The notes under the pieces are model-generated. The model did not search any database and was not told the DNA's origin. It saw only the letters and a program-made list of their open reading frames with translations. A stretch of 64,000 nt of DNA, taken from the NCBI RefSeq assembly GCF_000717745.1, contig NZ_JOBH01000010.1:310001-374000 (forward strand), in the 5' to 3' direction. The position numbers were made by a program, and so were the translations under genes. This document shows, piece after piece, positions 9,312 to 17,747 of this stretch. This DNA is from Streptomyces violens (GTDB lineage Bacteria; Actinomycetota; Actinomycetes; Streptomycetales; Streptomycetaceae). Position 1 is the first letter of the stretch; every line of letters starts with the position of its first letter.

Positions 9312-9961
9312 GGGTTCTGCCCCTTGATGATCTTGGGAAGTGCGCGGGCGTAGTCCTCGGGCCCCGCGTCCTTCATGCCGAGCCAGTGGATCCTGTCGTC
9401 CTTCGGGGAGGCCATCAGCACCTGCAGCCCGTGGTCGACGAGGATGTCGCCGTTCTTCTTCTTGACCGGCTTGGAGACGCCGACGTTCACGGCCGAGGCG
9501 GCGCCCTGGATGGTGGCGAAGTCGCCGGTCAGGCCGACGATGTCGGCGCCGAAACCGTTCAGCCAGGACTTCAGCCGCTCCGGGGTGTCCCGCTTCGGGT
9601 CGGTCGTGACGAAGACGATCCGGAGCTTCTTCTGATCGGCCTTGGGCAGCTGCTTGCGGGCCACGTCGATGTTGCCCATGACGGCCGGGCAGGCGTCGGG
9701 GCAGTGGGTGTAGCCGAAGTAGATCAGCGTCGGCCGCCCCTTGGTCTCCTTGATCAGGTCGTACTTCTTGCCGTCGCTGTCCGTGAGGACGAGGTCCGGC
9801 TTCTCCATCGCGTCGTCGAGCGTGACGACCGGCTTCGACTGGGTGCCGGAGACGCTGGCGGCGGGGGCGCCTTCGGCACCGCCGCTGTCGCTGCCGCAGG
9901 CCGTGAGGGTGAGGGCCGCGGCCGCCACGAGGGCGGCGGCGAGCTTGGGTGTTCTGCGCAT
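9308..9961 (-). CDS. sco: SCO1/SenC-family copper metallochaperone, lipoprotein
   Basis: A 217-residue membrane-anchored thioredoxin-fold protein that delivers copper to the CuA centre of cytochrome c oxidase and, in Streptomyces, to extracellular cuproenzymes. The lipobox LTAC lies near residue 22. The copper site is CPDAC (Cx3C) near residue 97 plus the conserved His in DHGLQV. It is the first gene of the block sco-ecuC-copCD-dtpA, all on the minus strand with overlaps or tiny gaps. The promoter should lie in 9962-10017, where GATATC about 11 nt before the ATG is a possible -10. Confidence 0.94.
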   Translation of the reverse strand: MRRTPKLAAALVAAAALTLTACGSDSGGAEGAPAASVSGTQSKPVVTLDDAMEKPDLVLTDSDGKKYDLIKETKGRPTLIYFGYTHCPDACPAVMGNIDVARKQLPKADQKKLRIVFVTTDPKRDTPERLKSWLNGFGADIVGLTGDFATIQGAASAVNVGVSKPVKKKNGDILVDHGLQVLMASPKDDRIHWLGMKDAGPEDYARALPKIIKGQNP

Positions 9962-10017
9962 TGCTCAGTGATATCCCGTGTATCCGTGGTGGGTGCCGAC
10001 CGGGCGCACCGTGCCGT

Positions 10018-10043
10018 GCCGGCCGGCACAGGGGCCGGCCGGC
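10018..10043 (-). terminator. GC-rich hairpin downstream of the YcnI gene
   Basis: GCCGGCCGGC at 10018-10027 and again at 10034-10043, separated by six bases; the sequence is self-complementary, so it forms a 10-bp stem. There is no T-run. It separates the YcnI gene from the sco block. Confidence 0.55.
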
Positions 10044-10051
10044 TGGTCCGA

Positions 10052-10129
10052 GTACGACCGGTTTCAGGTGCGACCGGTCCGCGTACGATCGGTTTCAGAT
10101 GCGACCGGTCCGCGTACGACCGGTTCAGG
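10052..10129. repeat. 31-bp tandem repeat (about 2.5 copies) over a stop codon
   Basis: Units beginning GTACGA(C/T)CGGTTTCAG start at 10052 and 10083, with a partial third at 10114; each contains GCGACCGGTCC. The partial third copy includes the stop codon of the YcnI gene (10125-10127). The array looks like serial duplication of a 3' end. Confidence 0.65.
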
Positions 10130-10928
10130 CGGTGCGGCGGCGGCCCGCGAAGAGGCCGAAGCCGACACCGATGACGCCGACGACGATGCCGATCACGCCC
10201 AGCACGCGGGCGGTGTTGTCGGTGCTGTCGGCAGCGGCGGTCGTGCTGCTCTTCCCGGCGTCCGCGCCGCTCTCGGCGTCCTTGGCGCCCGCGGTGTCCG
10301 TACCGCCGCTGCTGCCGCCCTGCTCAGCGGCGCCCGCGTCGACGAGCTTCAGGACCGGCGCGGGGTTCTCCGGCTCCGGCGCGCCCTCCTTCGCGGGCTC
10401 GATCCAGCGCACGACCTCCTTGTTGTCGTACGTCTGCAGCGCCTTGAAGACGAGCTGGTCGGCGTCCTCGGGGAGGGCGCCGATCGAGACCGGGAACTGC
10501 TGGAACTGGCCGGGCTCGATCTTGCCGCCGGTCCAGGTGATCCTGGTGACCGCTTCCGTGAGCTTCTCGCCGTGCGACTCGATCGGCTTGTCCAGCTTGG
10601 ACTTGGTGACCTTCACGTCCCAGCCGGGCACCGGCTGCGGCATCGCGGACGCCAGCGGGTGGTCGGCGGGCAGGTCGACCTCCAGCTTCACGGTCGAGGC
10701 GTCGTCCCGTTCGTTGGGGACCTTGAAGTCGACGGTCGCGTAGTCGCCCTTGGCGGCCTGCCCCGGCTGGATCGTGACGTGCGCGAACGCGGGACCCGCG
10801 AGCAGCAGGACGGCGCCCGCGGCGGCGCCGCCGACGACGGGAAGGCGGCGCAGGACGGTACGGCGCCGGGAGGGGGCAGCGGCCGGGCTGTCGCTCGGCA
10901 GGGTGTGGTCCGACATGTTGTTCGACAT
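10125..10928 (-). CDS. YcnI-type (DUF1775) copper-binding membrane-anchored protein
   Basis: A 267-residue protein: signal peptide ending at GPAFAHVTIQP, so the mature protein begins with His, the YcnI copper-site arrangement. A DUF1775 beta-sandwich follows (about 48-185), then a low-complexity Ala/Gly/Thr linker and a C-terminal anchor (LGVIGIVVGVIGVGFGLFAGRRR). The outward-facing domain probably binds Cu(II). I chose ATG 10928 because GAGGAG lies 8-9 nt upstream; another ATG lies 21 bases further in, and an upstream ATG at 10991 lacks a good site. It is separated from the sco operon by a hairpin and repeat array, so it is probably its own transcript. Confidence 0.88.
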   Translation of the reverse strand: MSNNMSDHTLPSDSPAAAPSRRRTVLRRLPVVGGAAAGAVLLLAGPAFAHVTIQPGQAAKGDYATVDFKVPNERDDASTVKLEVDLPADHPLASAMPQPVPGWDVKVTKSKLDKPIESHGEKLTEAVTRITWTGGKIEPGQFQQFPVSIGALPEDADQLVFKALQTYDNKEVVRWIEPAKEGAPEPENPAPVLKLVDAGAAEQGGSSGGTDTAGAKDAESGADAGKSSTTAAADSTDNTARVLGVIGIVVGVIGVGFGLFAGRRRTA

Positions 10929-11054
10929 GGGGGGACACTCCTCAGGCAGGAGGGAAGGGGCTGATGGGTGGCGCGCGTGCGGCGACGACACGTCAGCCCG
11001 CCCGGACCGCGTCCGGGGTCCCGCCCTGCGGGTGTACTGGTGCTGCGCGTGACG

Positions 11055-11966
11055 TCAGGCCGCGAGGGCGAAGCGCGGCGGTCCCCGCCTGACGACACTG
11101 TGCTGGAGCGCGAGCTCTTCGGGCCGGGCTTTGGCATGCCCGTACGAAACGGAAGCGCGCGGAGTACTGTCCGCGGCGCCCAGGAGCCCGGCGCACAGCG
11201 CGCACACGAGGCGCAGCGCGGTACGCAGCGCGCCCAGCAACGCGGTCGTCACGGCCGTCGCCGCCTCCCGGGCGGCCGGCGCGGACAGCCGTACCAGCCG
11301 CCACAGCGCGGCCTCGCCGCGGCGCAGCAGCCAGCCGGCGGCCAGCGCCGCGAGCAGGTGCCCGAGCAGCATGGGCAGCGAGGGCAGCAGCCCGACGAGG
11401 GAACCGAAGTCGAAATGGTGCAGGGCGGCGGACAGTCCGGAGCCGGTACCGCCACCGCTCCCGCTGTGCCCGGCCATGTCGTGCATGGCCATGCCGTGCC
11501 CGGCCGCGTCGTGCGCCGCGTGGGTGGCGCCGGGCCCGATCCCGGCCCCGGCGAGGATCTCCCGGGCCTCCGCGGCATCCAGCCGTCCCGTGCCGAACCC
11601 GCAGGTCATCTGGCGGGCGAGCCCGATCGCCGCGCGGTCGCTCAGTCCCCGCGCGCCATCGGCAGGCAGCTGTACCGCCATGCCGCGCTGCCCGACCATG
11701 AAGAGCGCGTGCAGCACGAGCTGTCCGAAGGCGAGGGCGACGGCGATGCCCGGCAGCGTGCGTTCGCGGCCGGCGAGGGGGACGGCGACGGCCAGTACGC
11801 CGACGCAGCCCGCGCCCAGCGTCCACAGCGGGACGGTGGCGCAGGAACCGATCATGTGTCCCGCGGCGGCCAGCGCGACGCAGGCCGCGGTGAACACCGC
11901 GGCCCTGAGCAACCGCAGATCGGCCGCGGCGCGCCCCTCGGGAGTATGCATGGCGGCCGCCATCAT
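11055..11966 (-). CDS. Polytopic membrane protein with His/Met-rich loop
   Basis: About 303 residues with four or five hydrophobic helices (LLRAAVFTAACVALAAAGHM, LWTLGAGCVGVLAVAVPLAG, IAVALAFGQLVLHALFMVG, VGLLPSLPMLLGHLLAALAAGWLL, and a C-terminal one). Between helices 3 and 4 is a loop rich in His and Met (THAAHDAAGHGMAMHDMAGH), a composition seen in copper-binding segments. I do not recognise a named family. Its place beside YcnI and the copper genes suggests metal handling, but that is inference. The start is uncertain: ATG at 11966 or 11963, neither with a strong ribosome site. Confidence 0.7.
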   Translation of the reverse strand: MMAAAMHTPEGRAAADLRLLRAAVFTAACVALAAAGHMIGSCATVPLWTLGAGCVGVLAVAVPLAGRERTLPGIAVALAFGQLVLHALFMVGQRGMAVQLPADGARGLSDRAAIGLARQMTCGFGTGRLDAAEAREILAGAGIGPGATHAAHDAAGHGMAMHDMAGHSGSGGGTGSGLSAALHHFDFGSLVGLLPSLPMLLGHLLAALAAGWLLRRGEAALWRLVRLSAPAAREAATAVTTALLGALRTALRLVCALCAGLLGAADSTPRASVSYGHAKARPEELALQHSVVRRGPPRFALAA

Positions 11967-12586
11967 CCCACTGCGCGTACCGGACGCATACGGCAGGGCG
12001 GGCGGTCCCGGACAGGACGGCGGGCGACAGGGGCGCTCAGGATCGGGTACCGGGCGGGGTACGTGGGCCAGTACCCGGCGGGGTATCCAGTACCCGGCGG
12101 GGTATAGGGAAAAGAGCGAACGCACGCGGCCGTCCAGAGGCCGTAGCCGCTTCCGGACATTCCGGCGGCCGCCGAGCAGACGCCCCGGCGGTGGCTACGG
12201 GCATCCAGACGGCAGTACCGCGCTCGCTTTCGCGCGGGTGTTCCCGACCGCCCGCACGCCGACAATCAGTAGAAAGATGCAAACGGTCTTAGACGGACAG
12301 TAAGCGGTTTCAAACGGTCATCCGATGCGGGGCGCACATGCCCCGTGACCAGGGTGGTCGGCGCGACAGTGCCCCGTCCGCCCGGAGAACCCGCGGGAGA
12401 TCGGCCGGAGTCCGGCTACCGCAATTGCAGGGGCGCGCGCAGGGGCGCGCCCACGGGCCTTTTACACCGGTACGCTCAATGGCCGCGTCCGCCGAATGGG
12501 CGGAGTCACGTCAAACCCACGCTTACCGACCATGGAGCGCGGCAATACGTATCGATATGTCGAGCCGCGGCCAGGAGGCTGGAGCG
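11967..12586. other. Long intergenic region with short repeats
   Basis: No gene I can support. It holds three copies of a GTACC(C/G)GGCGGGGTA motif at 12047-12062, 12071-12086 and 12090-12105, and a direct repeat CAAACGGTC at 12280-12288 and 12311-12319 in a locally AT-richer stretch. The promoters of the flanking divergent genes must lie here. TACGCT near 12470 could be a -10 for the plus-strand gene. Confidence 0.5.
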
Positions 12587-13072
12587 ATGAGCATCTGGTG
12601 GTCCCTCCATCTTCGGCGGGAGGCAGCGAGCGTGCCGCTCGCGCGCCGGCTGCTGCTGGGGACGATGGAGACCGCGGGCGTCGACCCGGACGTCTGTTAC
12701 GACCTCTCGCTCGCCCTCTCCGAAGCCTGCGCGAACGCCGTCGAGCACGGCGACGGCGCCGCCGAGGAGTACCGCGTCACGGCCTTCATCGACGGCGACA
12801 CGTGCCGCATCGAGGTCACGGACTCCGGCCCCGGATTCCAGGACCGGCCCTCGGGCCCCGGACCCCACGACCGCTCGCCGCGGACGGAGCCCGCAGTACC
12901 CCGCCGCCACACCCCCGCCCCCGCCCAGGCCGAGCACGGACGGGGGCTCTTCTTGATCGAGGCCCTCACCGACCAGGTCCGCTACCGCAACCGAACGGGC
13001 CGCCGGGGCGCGGTGGTCAGCTTCGACAAGATCCTCAAGTGGCGCGAGGGCGCGCTGCTCCAGATGCCGTGA
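12587..13072 (+). CDS. RsbW/SpoIIAB-like ATP-binding regulatory protein
   Basis: 161 residues, essentially one HATPase_c domain of the anti-sigma-factor kinase type. The N-box is LALSEACANAVEHG, the G1 box DSGPGF, and the G2 region HGRGLFLIEALTD. Such proteins either phosphorylate an anti-anti-sigma factor or act as stand-alone regulators; Streptomyces has many. The ATG at 12587 is preceded by AGGAGGCTGGAG. A Pro/Arg-rich insert of about 25 residues lies between the G1 and G2 boxes, in the ATP-lid region. No sigma factor or antagonist is adjacent; the next gene, 125 bp on, is the first NB-ARC protein. Confidence 0.88.
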   Translation: MSIWWSLHLRREAASVPLARRLLLGTMETAGVDPDVCYDLSLALSEACANAVEHGDGAAEEYRVTAFIDGDTCRIEVTDSGPGFQDRPSGPGPHDRSPRTEPAVPRRHTPAPAQAEHGRGLFLIEALTDQVRYRNRTGRRGAVVSFDKILKWREGALLQMP

Positions 13073-13123
13073 CGTTTCGTCAGTCCCGGTGACGGCCGCG
13101 CGCGCCGGCTTCCCGTAATGCCC

Positions 13124-13152
13124 TGACCAGGCATCCCGTAGTGATCTACGCT
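13124..13152 (+). promoter_or_regulatory. Promoter of the first NB-ARC gene
   Basis: TGACCA at 13124-13129 and TACGCT at 13147-13152 are 17 bp apart, a reasonable sigma-HrdB-type pair. The -10 and following bases (GCTGAAC, CCCGTG, CGTAC) recur in front of the second NB-ARC gene, where TAGGCT at 15410-15415 takes the -10 position, so the promoter was duplicated with the gene. Confidence 0.5.
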
Positions 13153-13197
13153 GAACTCCCGTGCCGTACAAGGCAGAAGGCGGGAGGGGGACCCCCG

Positions 13198-15378
13198 ATG
13201 AGCGGGGCACAGGGCGGCAGCAACGACGCCCGAGCCATGGGCCGGGGCCGCGTCTACCAGGCGTCCGGCGATCAGCACATCATCGAGCACCACTATCACG
13301 ACGGCGGCTCCGACCGCGGTCGCGAGTGGTCCGGCCTGGACTCCGTCCGCTGGCCCTCCGTGGGCCGCGCACCGTCCGTCCTGCGTGACCGCACCGAACT
13401 GATGGAGCGCCTGCGGGCCTCGGTCGGCCCCGACGCCCCGGGCAGCCAGGTGTACGTGCTCCACGGCCTCGGCGGCTGCGGCAAGACGGCCGTCGCGTAC
13501 ACCCTCTTCCAGTACGCGACGGGCCCAGCAGGCCGCATCGGCCTCTGGGTCAACGCCTCGGACACCGCCTCCCTCCGCACGGGCATGCTCGCGGTCGCCG
13601 CCGACCGAGGCGCGAGCGACGGCGAACTGACCGCCGCCCGCAGCGGACTACGCGCCGCCGCCGACCTCGTCTGGGACCACCTCGACCGCTCCGACCGCCC
13701 GTGGCTCCTCGTCCTGGACAACGCGGACGACCCCGCGGTCCTCCGGGACGGCGGCTGGCTCCGCACCAGCCCCCGAGGCACAGTGCTGGTCACCACCCGC
13801 CAGGCGGCCCGCCACTGGTGGCCGGGCGCCGAACTGCTGCAACTGGGCGTACTGCCGCGGGAGGACGCGGCACGGGTGCTGTGCGATCTCGCGCCGGAGG
13901 CAGGTACGGAAGAGGAAGCCGCCGAGGTGGCCGACCGCCTCGGCCGCCTCCCCCTGGCCCTGACCCTGGCGGGCGGCTTCCTCTCCCACCAGGTGATCGA
14001 TCCCTGGACGATGGCCCAGTACGGCGCCAACCTCGTCGGTGACGAAGGTACCGACCCGATCGACCTCCTGGACCAGGGAGCTCTGGTCACCGGCGGCAGC
14101 GACTCCCGCCATCTGATCAGCAGCACCTGGCAGTTCTCCCTCACCGCCCTCGAACGCCAGGGCCTGCCGGAGTCCGTCACCCTGCTCCACCTCCTGTCCT
14201 GCTGGTCGAACGACCCGCTCCCCCTCTCCGTCCTCTCCGGCGTGGACATATCCGCCGGCCTCCCGCCCCACCGCGTGGAGGTGTCCCTCCGCGGCCTCCT
14301 GGACCAGTCCCTGACCGAACTGGTCGGCGGCGGGGTGCGCTGCCTCCGCACCCACGGCGTGCTCCTGGACAGCGTCGCCCGCACCATCCCGCCCGAACAG
14401 CGCGAGACCCTCGCCGCCACGGCCGCCGGTCAGCTTCTGAAGGCCCTGCCGAAAGTACCCCAGCGCGGCGAGCCGGATCCCCGCACCACGCTCCTCGTAC
14501 CGCATGCGATCGCGCTGCTGCGCCGGATCGCCGCATGGCCGGAGGTGAGCCGGCCGACCGTCGAGGCGGTCGCCGAATCGCTGCTGCGGCTGGTCACGGC
14601 CCTGCACCGGGCGGGTGACTACGCGCCCGCACTGACGGTGGCCCAGGAGGCGGTGGAGCGGGCGACGCGCCGGCTCGGTGCGGACGATCCCACCGTCATG
14701 CGGCTCCGGGAGCGGATGGGCCGGGCGCTCTTCCGCCTCGGCCGCTACGAGGAGTCGGAGGCGCTGCACCAACAGGTGCTCGCCGACCGCGAGCGCGTCC
14801 TCGGCCCGGACGCGCCGGACACCCTCAGCAGCTGCATAGCACTGGCTTACCCGCTCCAGCCTCTCGACCGGGTGCCCGAGGCCATGGCGTTCGTCCGCCG
14901 CGCGGTGGCCGGCCGGACCGCGGTACTGGGTACCGACCACCCCCTGACCCTCCTGGCCCGGGGCTTCCTCCTGGACGTACCGACCGGCCCGGAGCTCGCA
15001 TCGGAGGCCGACAACGCCGCGTCCCTCATCACGGACTGCCACCGGGCCCTCGGCCCCGACCACGCCATCACCGCGGCCTGCGAGGCGTCCTGCGCCCGCG
15101 GCCTGTTCTACGCCGGCCGTCCCCACGAGGCCCTCCCCGCCGCCCGCAGCGCCGTCGCTCTCGCCGAACGCCTCTACGGCCCGGACTACTGGCTCACCCT
15201 CAACACCCGCTCCCTCCTGAGCTCCGTCCTCGACGCACTCGGCGAATCGGCCGAGGCGATCGAACACGGCGAGGCCGTGGTCGAGGGCCGCGCCCGCACA
15301 CTCGGCCCGACCCACCCCTGGACCCGCGAGGCCGAAGACTTCCTGGCCGACTTCCGCGAGGGGCGGGAAGCCGAGTAA
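13198..15378 (+). CDS. NB-ARC/TPR (NLR-like) protein with N-terminal amyloid-type motif, copy 1
   Basis: 726 residues of signal-transduction STAND ATPase architecture. Residues 18-34 carry RVYQASGDQHIIEHHYH, then a short linker and an NB-ARC ATPase: Walker A GLGGCGKT at 90-97, Walker B LLVLDNADD at 170-178, sensor TTRQAARHWW near 199-208, and GRLPLAL near 249. The C-terminal 270 residues are TPR repeats of the kinesin-light-chain kind (GRYEESEALHQQVLADRERVLGPDAPDTL). No enzymatic effector domain is present. The short motif resembles bacterial RHIM/PP-like amyloid signalling sequences found at NLR N-termini. ATG 13198 has GGGAGGGGG upstream. A close paralogue follows 81 bp downstream. Confidence 0.9.
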   Translation: MSGAQGGSNDARAMGRGRVYQASGDQHIIEHHYHDGGSDRGREWSGLDSVRWPSVGRAPSVLRDRTELMERLRASVGPDAPGSQVYVLHGLGGCGKTAVAYTLFQYATGPAGRIGLWVNASDTASLRTGMLAVAADRGASDGELTAARSGLRAAADLVWDHLDRSDRPWLLVLDNADDPAVLRDGGWLRTSPRGTVLVTTRQAARHWWPGAELLQLGVLPREDAARVLCDLAPEAGTEEEAAEVADRLGRLPLALTLAGGFLSHQVIDPWTMAQYGANLVGDEGTDPIDLLDQGALVTGGSDSRHLISSTWQFSLTALERQGLPESVTLLHLLSCWSNDPLPLSVLSGVDISAGLPPHRVEVSLRGLLDQSLTELVGGGVRCLRTHGVLLDSVARTIPPEQRETLAATAAGQLLKALPKVPQRGEPDPRTTLLVPHAIALLRRIAAWPEVSRPTVEAVAESLLRLVTALHRAGDYAPALTVAQEAVERATRRLGADDPTVMRLRERMGRALFRLGRYEESEALHQQVLADRERVLGPDAPDTLSSCIALAYPLQPLDRVPEAMAFVRRAVAGRTAVLGTDHPLTLLARGFLLDVPTGPELASEADNAASLITDCHRALGPDHAITAACEASCARGLFYAGRPHEALPAARSAVALAERLYGPDYWLTLNTRSLLSSVLDALGESAEAIEHGEAVVEGRARTLGPTHPWTREAEDFLADFREGREAE

Positions 15379-15459
15379 ATCCCCGCTGTACGTGGTGGGT
15401 TCACCCATTTAGGCTGAACCCCCGTGTCGTACGGGGGCATTGGGGCCGGAGGGGGAACG

Positions 15460-17586
15460 GTGAACGGCGGCAACGACGCACGGGCCGACGGCCGGGGCCG
15501 GGTCTACCAGGCGTCCGGCGACCAGCACATCATCGAACACCATCACCATGCCTCCGAGGGCGGTGCGTGGTCGGGCTTGGACTCCGTCCGCTGGCCTTCG
15601 GTGGGCCGCGCCCCGGCGGTGTTGCGCGACCGCACCGAACTGATGACCCGCCTACGGGCCTCGGTCGACTCCTCCGCAGGCGGCCAGGTATACGTCCTCC
15701 ACGGCCTCGGCGGCTGCGGCAAAACGGCCGTCGCCTACACCCTCTTCCAGTACGCAACGTCCGAAGCGGACCGCATCGGCCTATGGGTTAACGCTTCCGA
15801 CACGGCGTCCCTCCGCACGGGCATGCTCGCGGTCGCCGCCGACCGAGGCGCGGGCGAGGGCGAACTAACAGCGGCCCGCAGCGGCCTCCGCGCCGCGGCC
15901 GACCTGGTCTGGGACCACCTGGACCGCTCCGACCGCCCCTGGCTCCTGGTCCTGGACAACGCGGACGACCCCGCTGTCCTCCGGGACGGCGGCTGGCTCC
16001 GCACCAGTCCCCGAGGCACGGTCCTGGTCACCACCCGCCAGGCGGCCCGCCATTGGTGGCCGGGGGCGGAGCTGTTGCAGGTGGGGGTGCTCCCGAAGGC
16101 GGACGCCGCGCGCGTGCTCTGCGATCTCGCCCCGGCGGCCGGCACGGTCGAGGAGGCCGAGGCCGTCGCCGAACGCCTCGGCCGCCTCCCGCTCGCCCTC
16201 ACCCTCGCCGGCGGTTTCCTCGCCCACCAGGTCATCGACCCCTGGACGATGGAGGAGTACGGCCGCAACCTGGACGGCGGCCCCGGCGTCGACCCGATCG
16301 ACCTCCTCGACCAGGGCGCGGTGTCCGCGGGCGCGGACTCCCGCCACCTGGTGAGCAGCACCTGGCAGTTCTCCCTGAACGCCCTCGCTGCCCAGGGCCT
16401 CCCGGAGTCCGTCACACTGCTGCGGTTGCTGTCCTGCTGGTCGGGGGATCCGCTGCCGCTGTCCTCGTTGTCAGGGGTGGAGGTCGGGGACGAGCTCCCG
16501 CGGGGCCGGGTAGAAATGGCGTTGCGCGGCCTGCTCGATCAGTCTCTGACCGAACTCGTCTCCGGTACGGTGCGCTGCTTGCGGACGCACGGAGTTCTGC
16601 TGGACAGCGTGTGGCGGGGTACGCCACCGGAACAGCGCGAGTCACTGGCCGCGGCAGCGGCCCGACAACTGATGGCGGCATTGCCGGAAGTCCCGCAGCG
16701 CGGCGCCCGGGATTCCCGTGCGAGTCTGCTGGTGCCGCATGCGGTAGCTCTTCTGCGGCGGGTGACGGACCGACCGGACAGCGATCGGGCGGTCGTGGAA
16801 CAGGCTGCCGACGCCGCGCTGCGATTGGTGATCACATTGCACAGGGGCGGTGATTACGCACCGGCGCTGACCCTGTCGGAAACCGCCGTCGAACTCGGCA
16901 CGCGTCGGTTGCACGTGGACCACCCAGTAGTACTGAGACTCCGGGAGCGTGTTGGCCGTGCCTTGTTCCGGCTTGGACGGTTCGAGGAGTCTGAGCTGGC
17001 CCACAGACAAGTGCTTGCAGACTGCGAACGAGTGCTCGGGCCTGATGCACTGGACACGTTGGTGTGTTGTCTGGGCTTGGTGCGTCCGTTGTATCCGCTT
17101 GGCCGGAGTGCCGAGGGCGTGTTGCTTGCGCGGCGGGCAGCGGCAGGTAGGGCATCTCTCCTGGGACCCACTCATCCGTTGACGTTACTCGCGAAGTTGC
17201 CGCTGCTCGCCCGAGGAGACCTGCCTGAAAGTGAATGGGCGTCATTCGTCGAGGACTGCCGCCAGGAGTTGGGGCCGGATCACGGAATTACGCTCAGTGC
17301 GGTCCTCGATCACGCGTACGCCTTGCTCTCGTCCGGACAGCCGCACGAAGCCCTCCCGGTTGCCCGAGAGGCCGCGGCGGAACTCGAGAGGTGCTGCGGC
17401 CCCGATTACCCGCTTACCTTGAACGCGCGTACGACGCTTAGTCGGACGCTCCATGCTGCCGGCAAGCGGATGGAAGCCATCGAGCAAATGAAAGCCGTGG
17501 TCGAAGCACGGACCAGGGTGCTCGGCCCTAAGCATCCCTGGACGCTACTGGTCCAGAACGACCTCGCCCGCTACCGGGACGCCTGA
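15460..17586 (+). CDS. NB-ARC/TPR (NLR-like) protein, copy 2
   Basis: 708 residues, a tandem paralogue of the preceding gene. The motif RVYQASGDQHIIEHHHH (residues 14-30) is almost unchanged, and the NB-ARC (GLGGCGKT, WLLVLDNADD, LVTTRQAARHWW) is nearly identical, while the TPR half has diverged clearly. The TPR half also has more AT-ending codons than copy 1. The GTG at 15460 is preferred: GGAGGGGG precedes it and it aligns with the start of copy 1; an ATG-less in-frame upstream start at 15424 has no such site. Sensor-half divergence with a fixed signalling half suggests different triggers and a common output. Confidence 0.9.
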   Translation: MNGGNDARADGRGRVYQASGDQHIIEHHHHASEGGAWSGLDSVRWPSVGRAPAVLRDRTELMTRLRASVDSSAGGQVYVLHGLGGCGKTAVAYTLFQYATSEADRIGLWVNASDTASLRTGMLAVAADRGAGEGELTAARSGLRAAADLVWDHLDRSDRPWLLVLDNADDPAVLRDGGWLRTSPRGTVLVTTRQAARHWWPGAELLQVGVLPKADAARVLCDLAPAAGTVEEAEAVAERLGRLPLALTLAGGFLAHQVIDPWTMEEYGRNLDGGPGVDPIDLLDQGAVSAGADSRHLVSSTWQFSLNALAAQGLPESVTLLRLLSCWSGDPLPLSSLSGVEVGDELPRGRVEMALRGLLDQSLTELVSGTVRCLRTHGVLLDSVWRGTPPEQRESLAAAAARQLMAALPEVPQRGARDSRASLLVPHAVALLRRVTDRPDSDRAVVEQAADAALRLVITLHRGGDYAPALTLSETAVELGTRRLHVDHPVVLRLRERVGRALFRLGRFEESELAHRQVLADCERVLGPDALDTLVCCLGLVRPLYPLGRSAEGVLLARRAAAGRASLLGPTHPLTLLAKLPLLARGDLPESEWASFVEDCRQELGPDHGITLSAVLDHAYALLSSGQPHEALPVAREAAAELERCCGPDYPLTLNARTTLSRTLHAAGKRMEAIEQMKAVVEARTRVLGPKHPWTLLVQNDLARYRDA

Positions 17587-17601
17587 GCGACCCGCGCCCC
17601 A

Positions 17602-17658
17602 GGGCGCGCCCCCATGCCGAGTCCCCCGTGCTCGGCGTCCCCCGGTGGGCGCGCCTCA
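17602..17658 (+). terminator. Nested hairpin after the NB-ARC genes
   Basis: GCCGAG at 17616-17621 pairs with CTCGGC at 17631-17636, and GGGCGCGCC outside it recurs at about 17649-17657 and is self-complementary, extending the fold. It lies 16 bp after the stop of NB-ARC copy 2 and before the TetR operator. Confidence 0.5.
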
Positions 17659-17670
17659 GGGCGCATCGCT

Positions 17671-17696
17671 GCTAACGCGAAGTGACTCGCGTTAGC
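17671..17696. promoter_or_regulatory. Palindromic operator upstream of the TetR gene
   Basis: GCTAACGCGA, six bases (AGTGAC), then TCGCGTTAGC: perfect 10-bp arms. It overlaps the likely -35 region; GACAAT at 17703-17708 is a good -10 with AGTGAC 16 bp upstream. Autorepression by the TetR protein starting at 17748 is the simple reading. Confidence 0.7.
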
Positions 17697-17747
17697 GGTC
17701 TGGACAATACTTGTTGTGATCGATCGCTGGCAATCCGGAGCGCCTTC

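Noticed and set aside
10052..10129. Possible CRISPR-like repeats (also at 12047, 25512 and 30352)
   Set aside because: Units are directly adjacent without unique spacers, and there are no cas genes; the 30352 set is coding.
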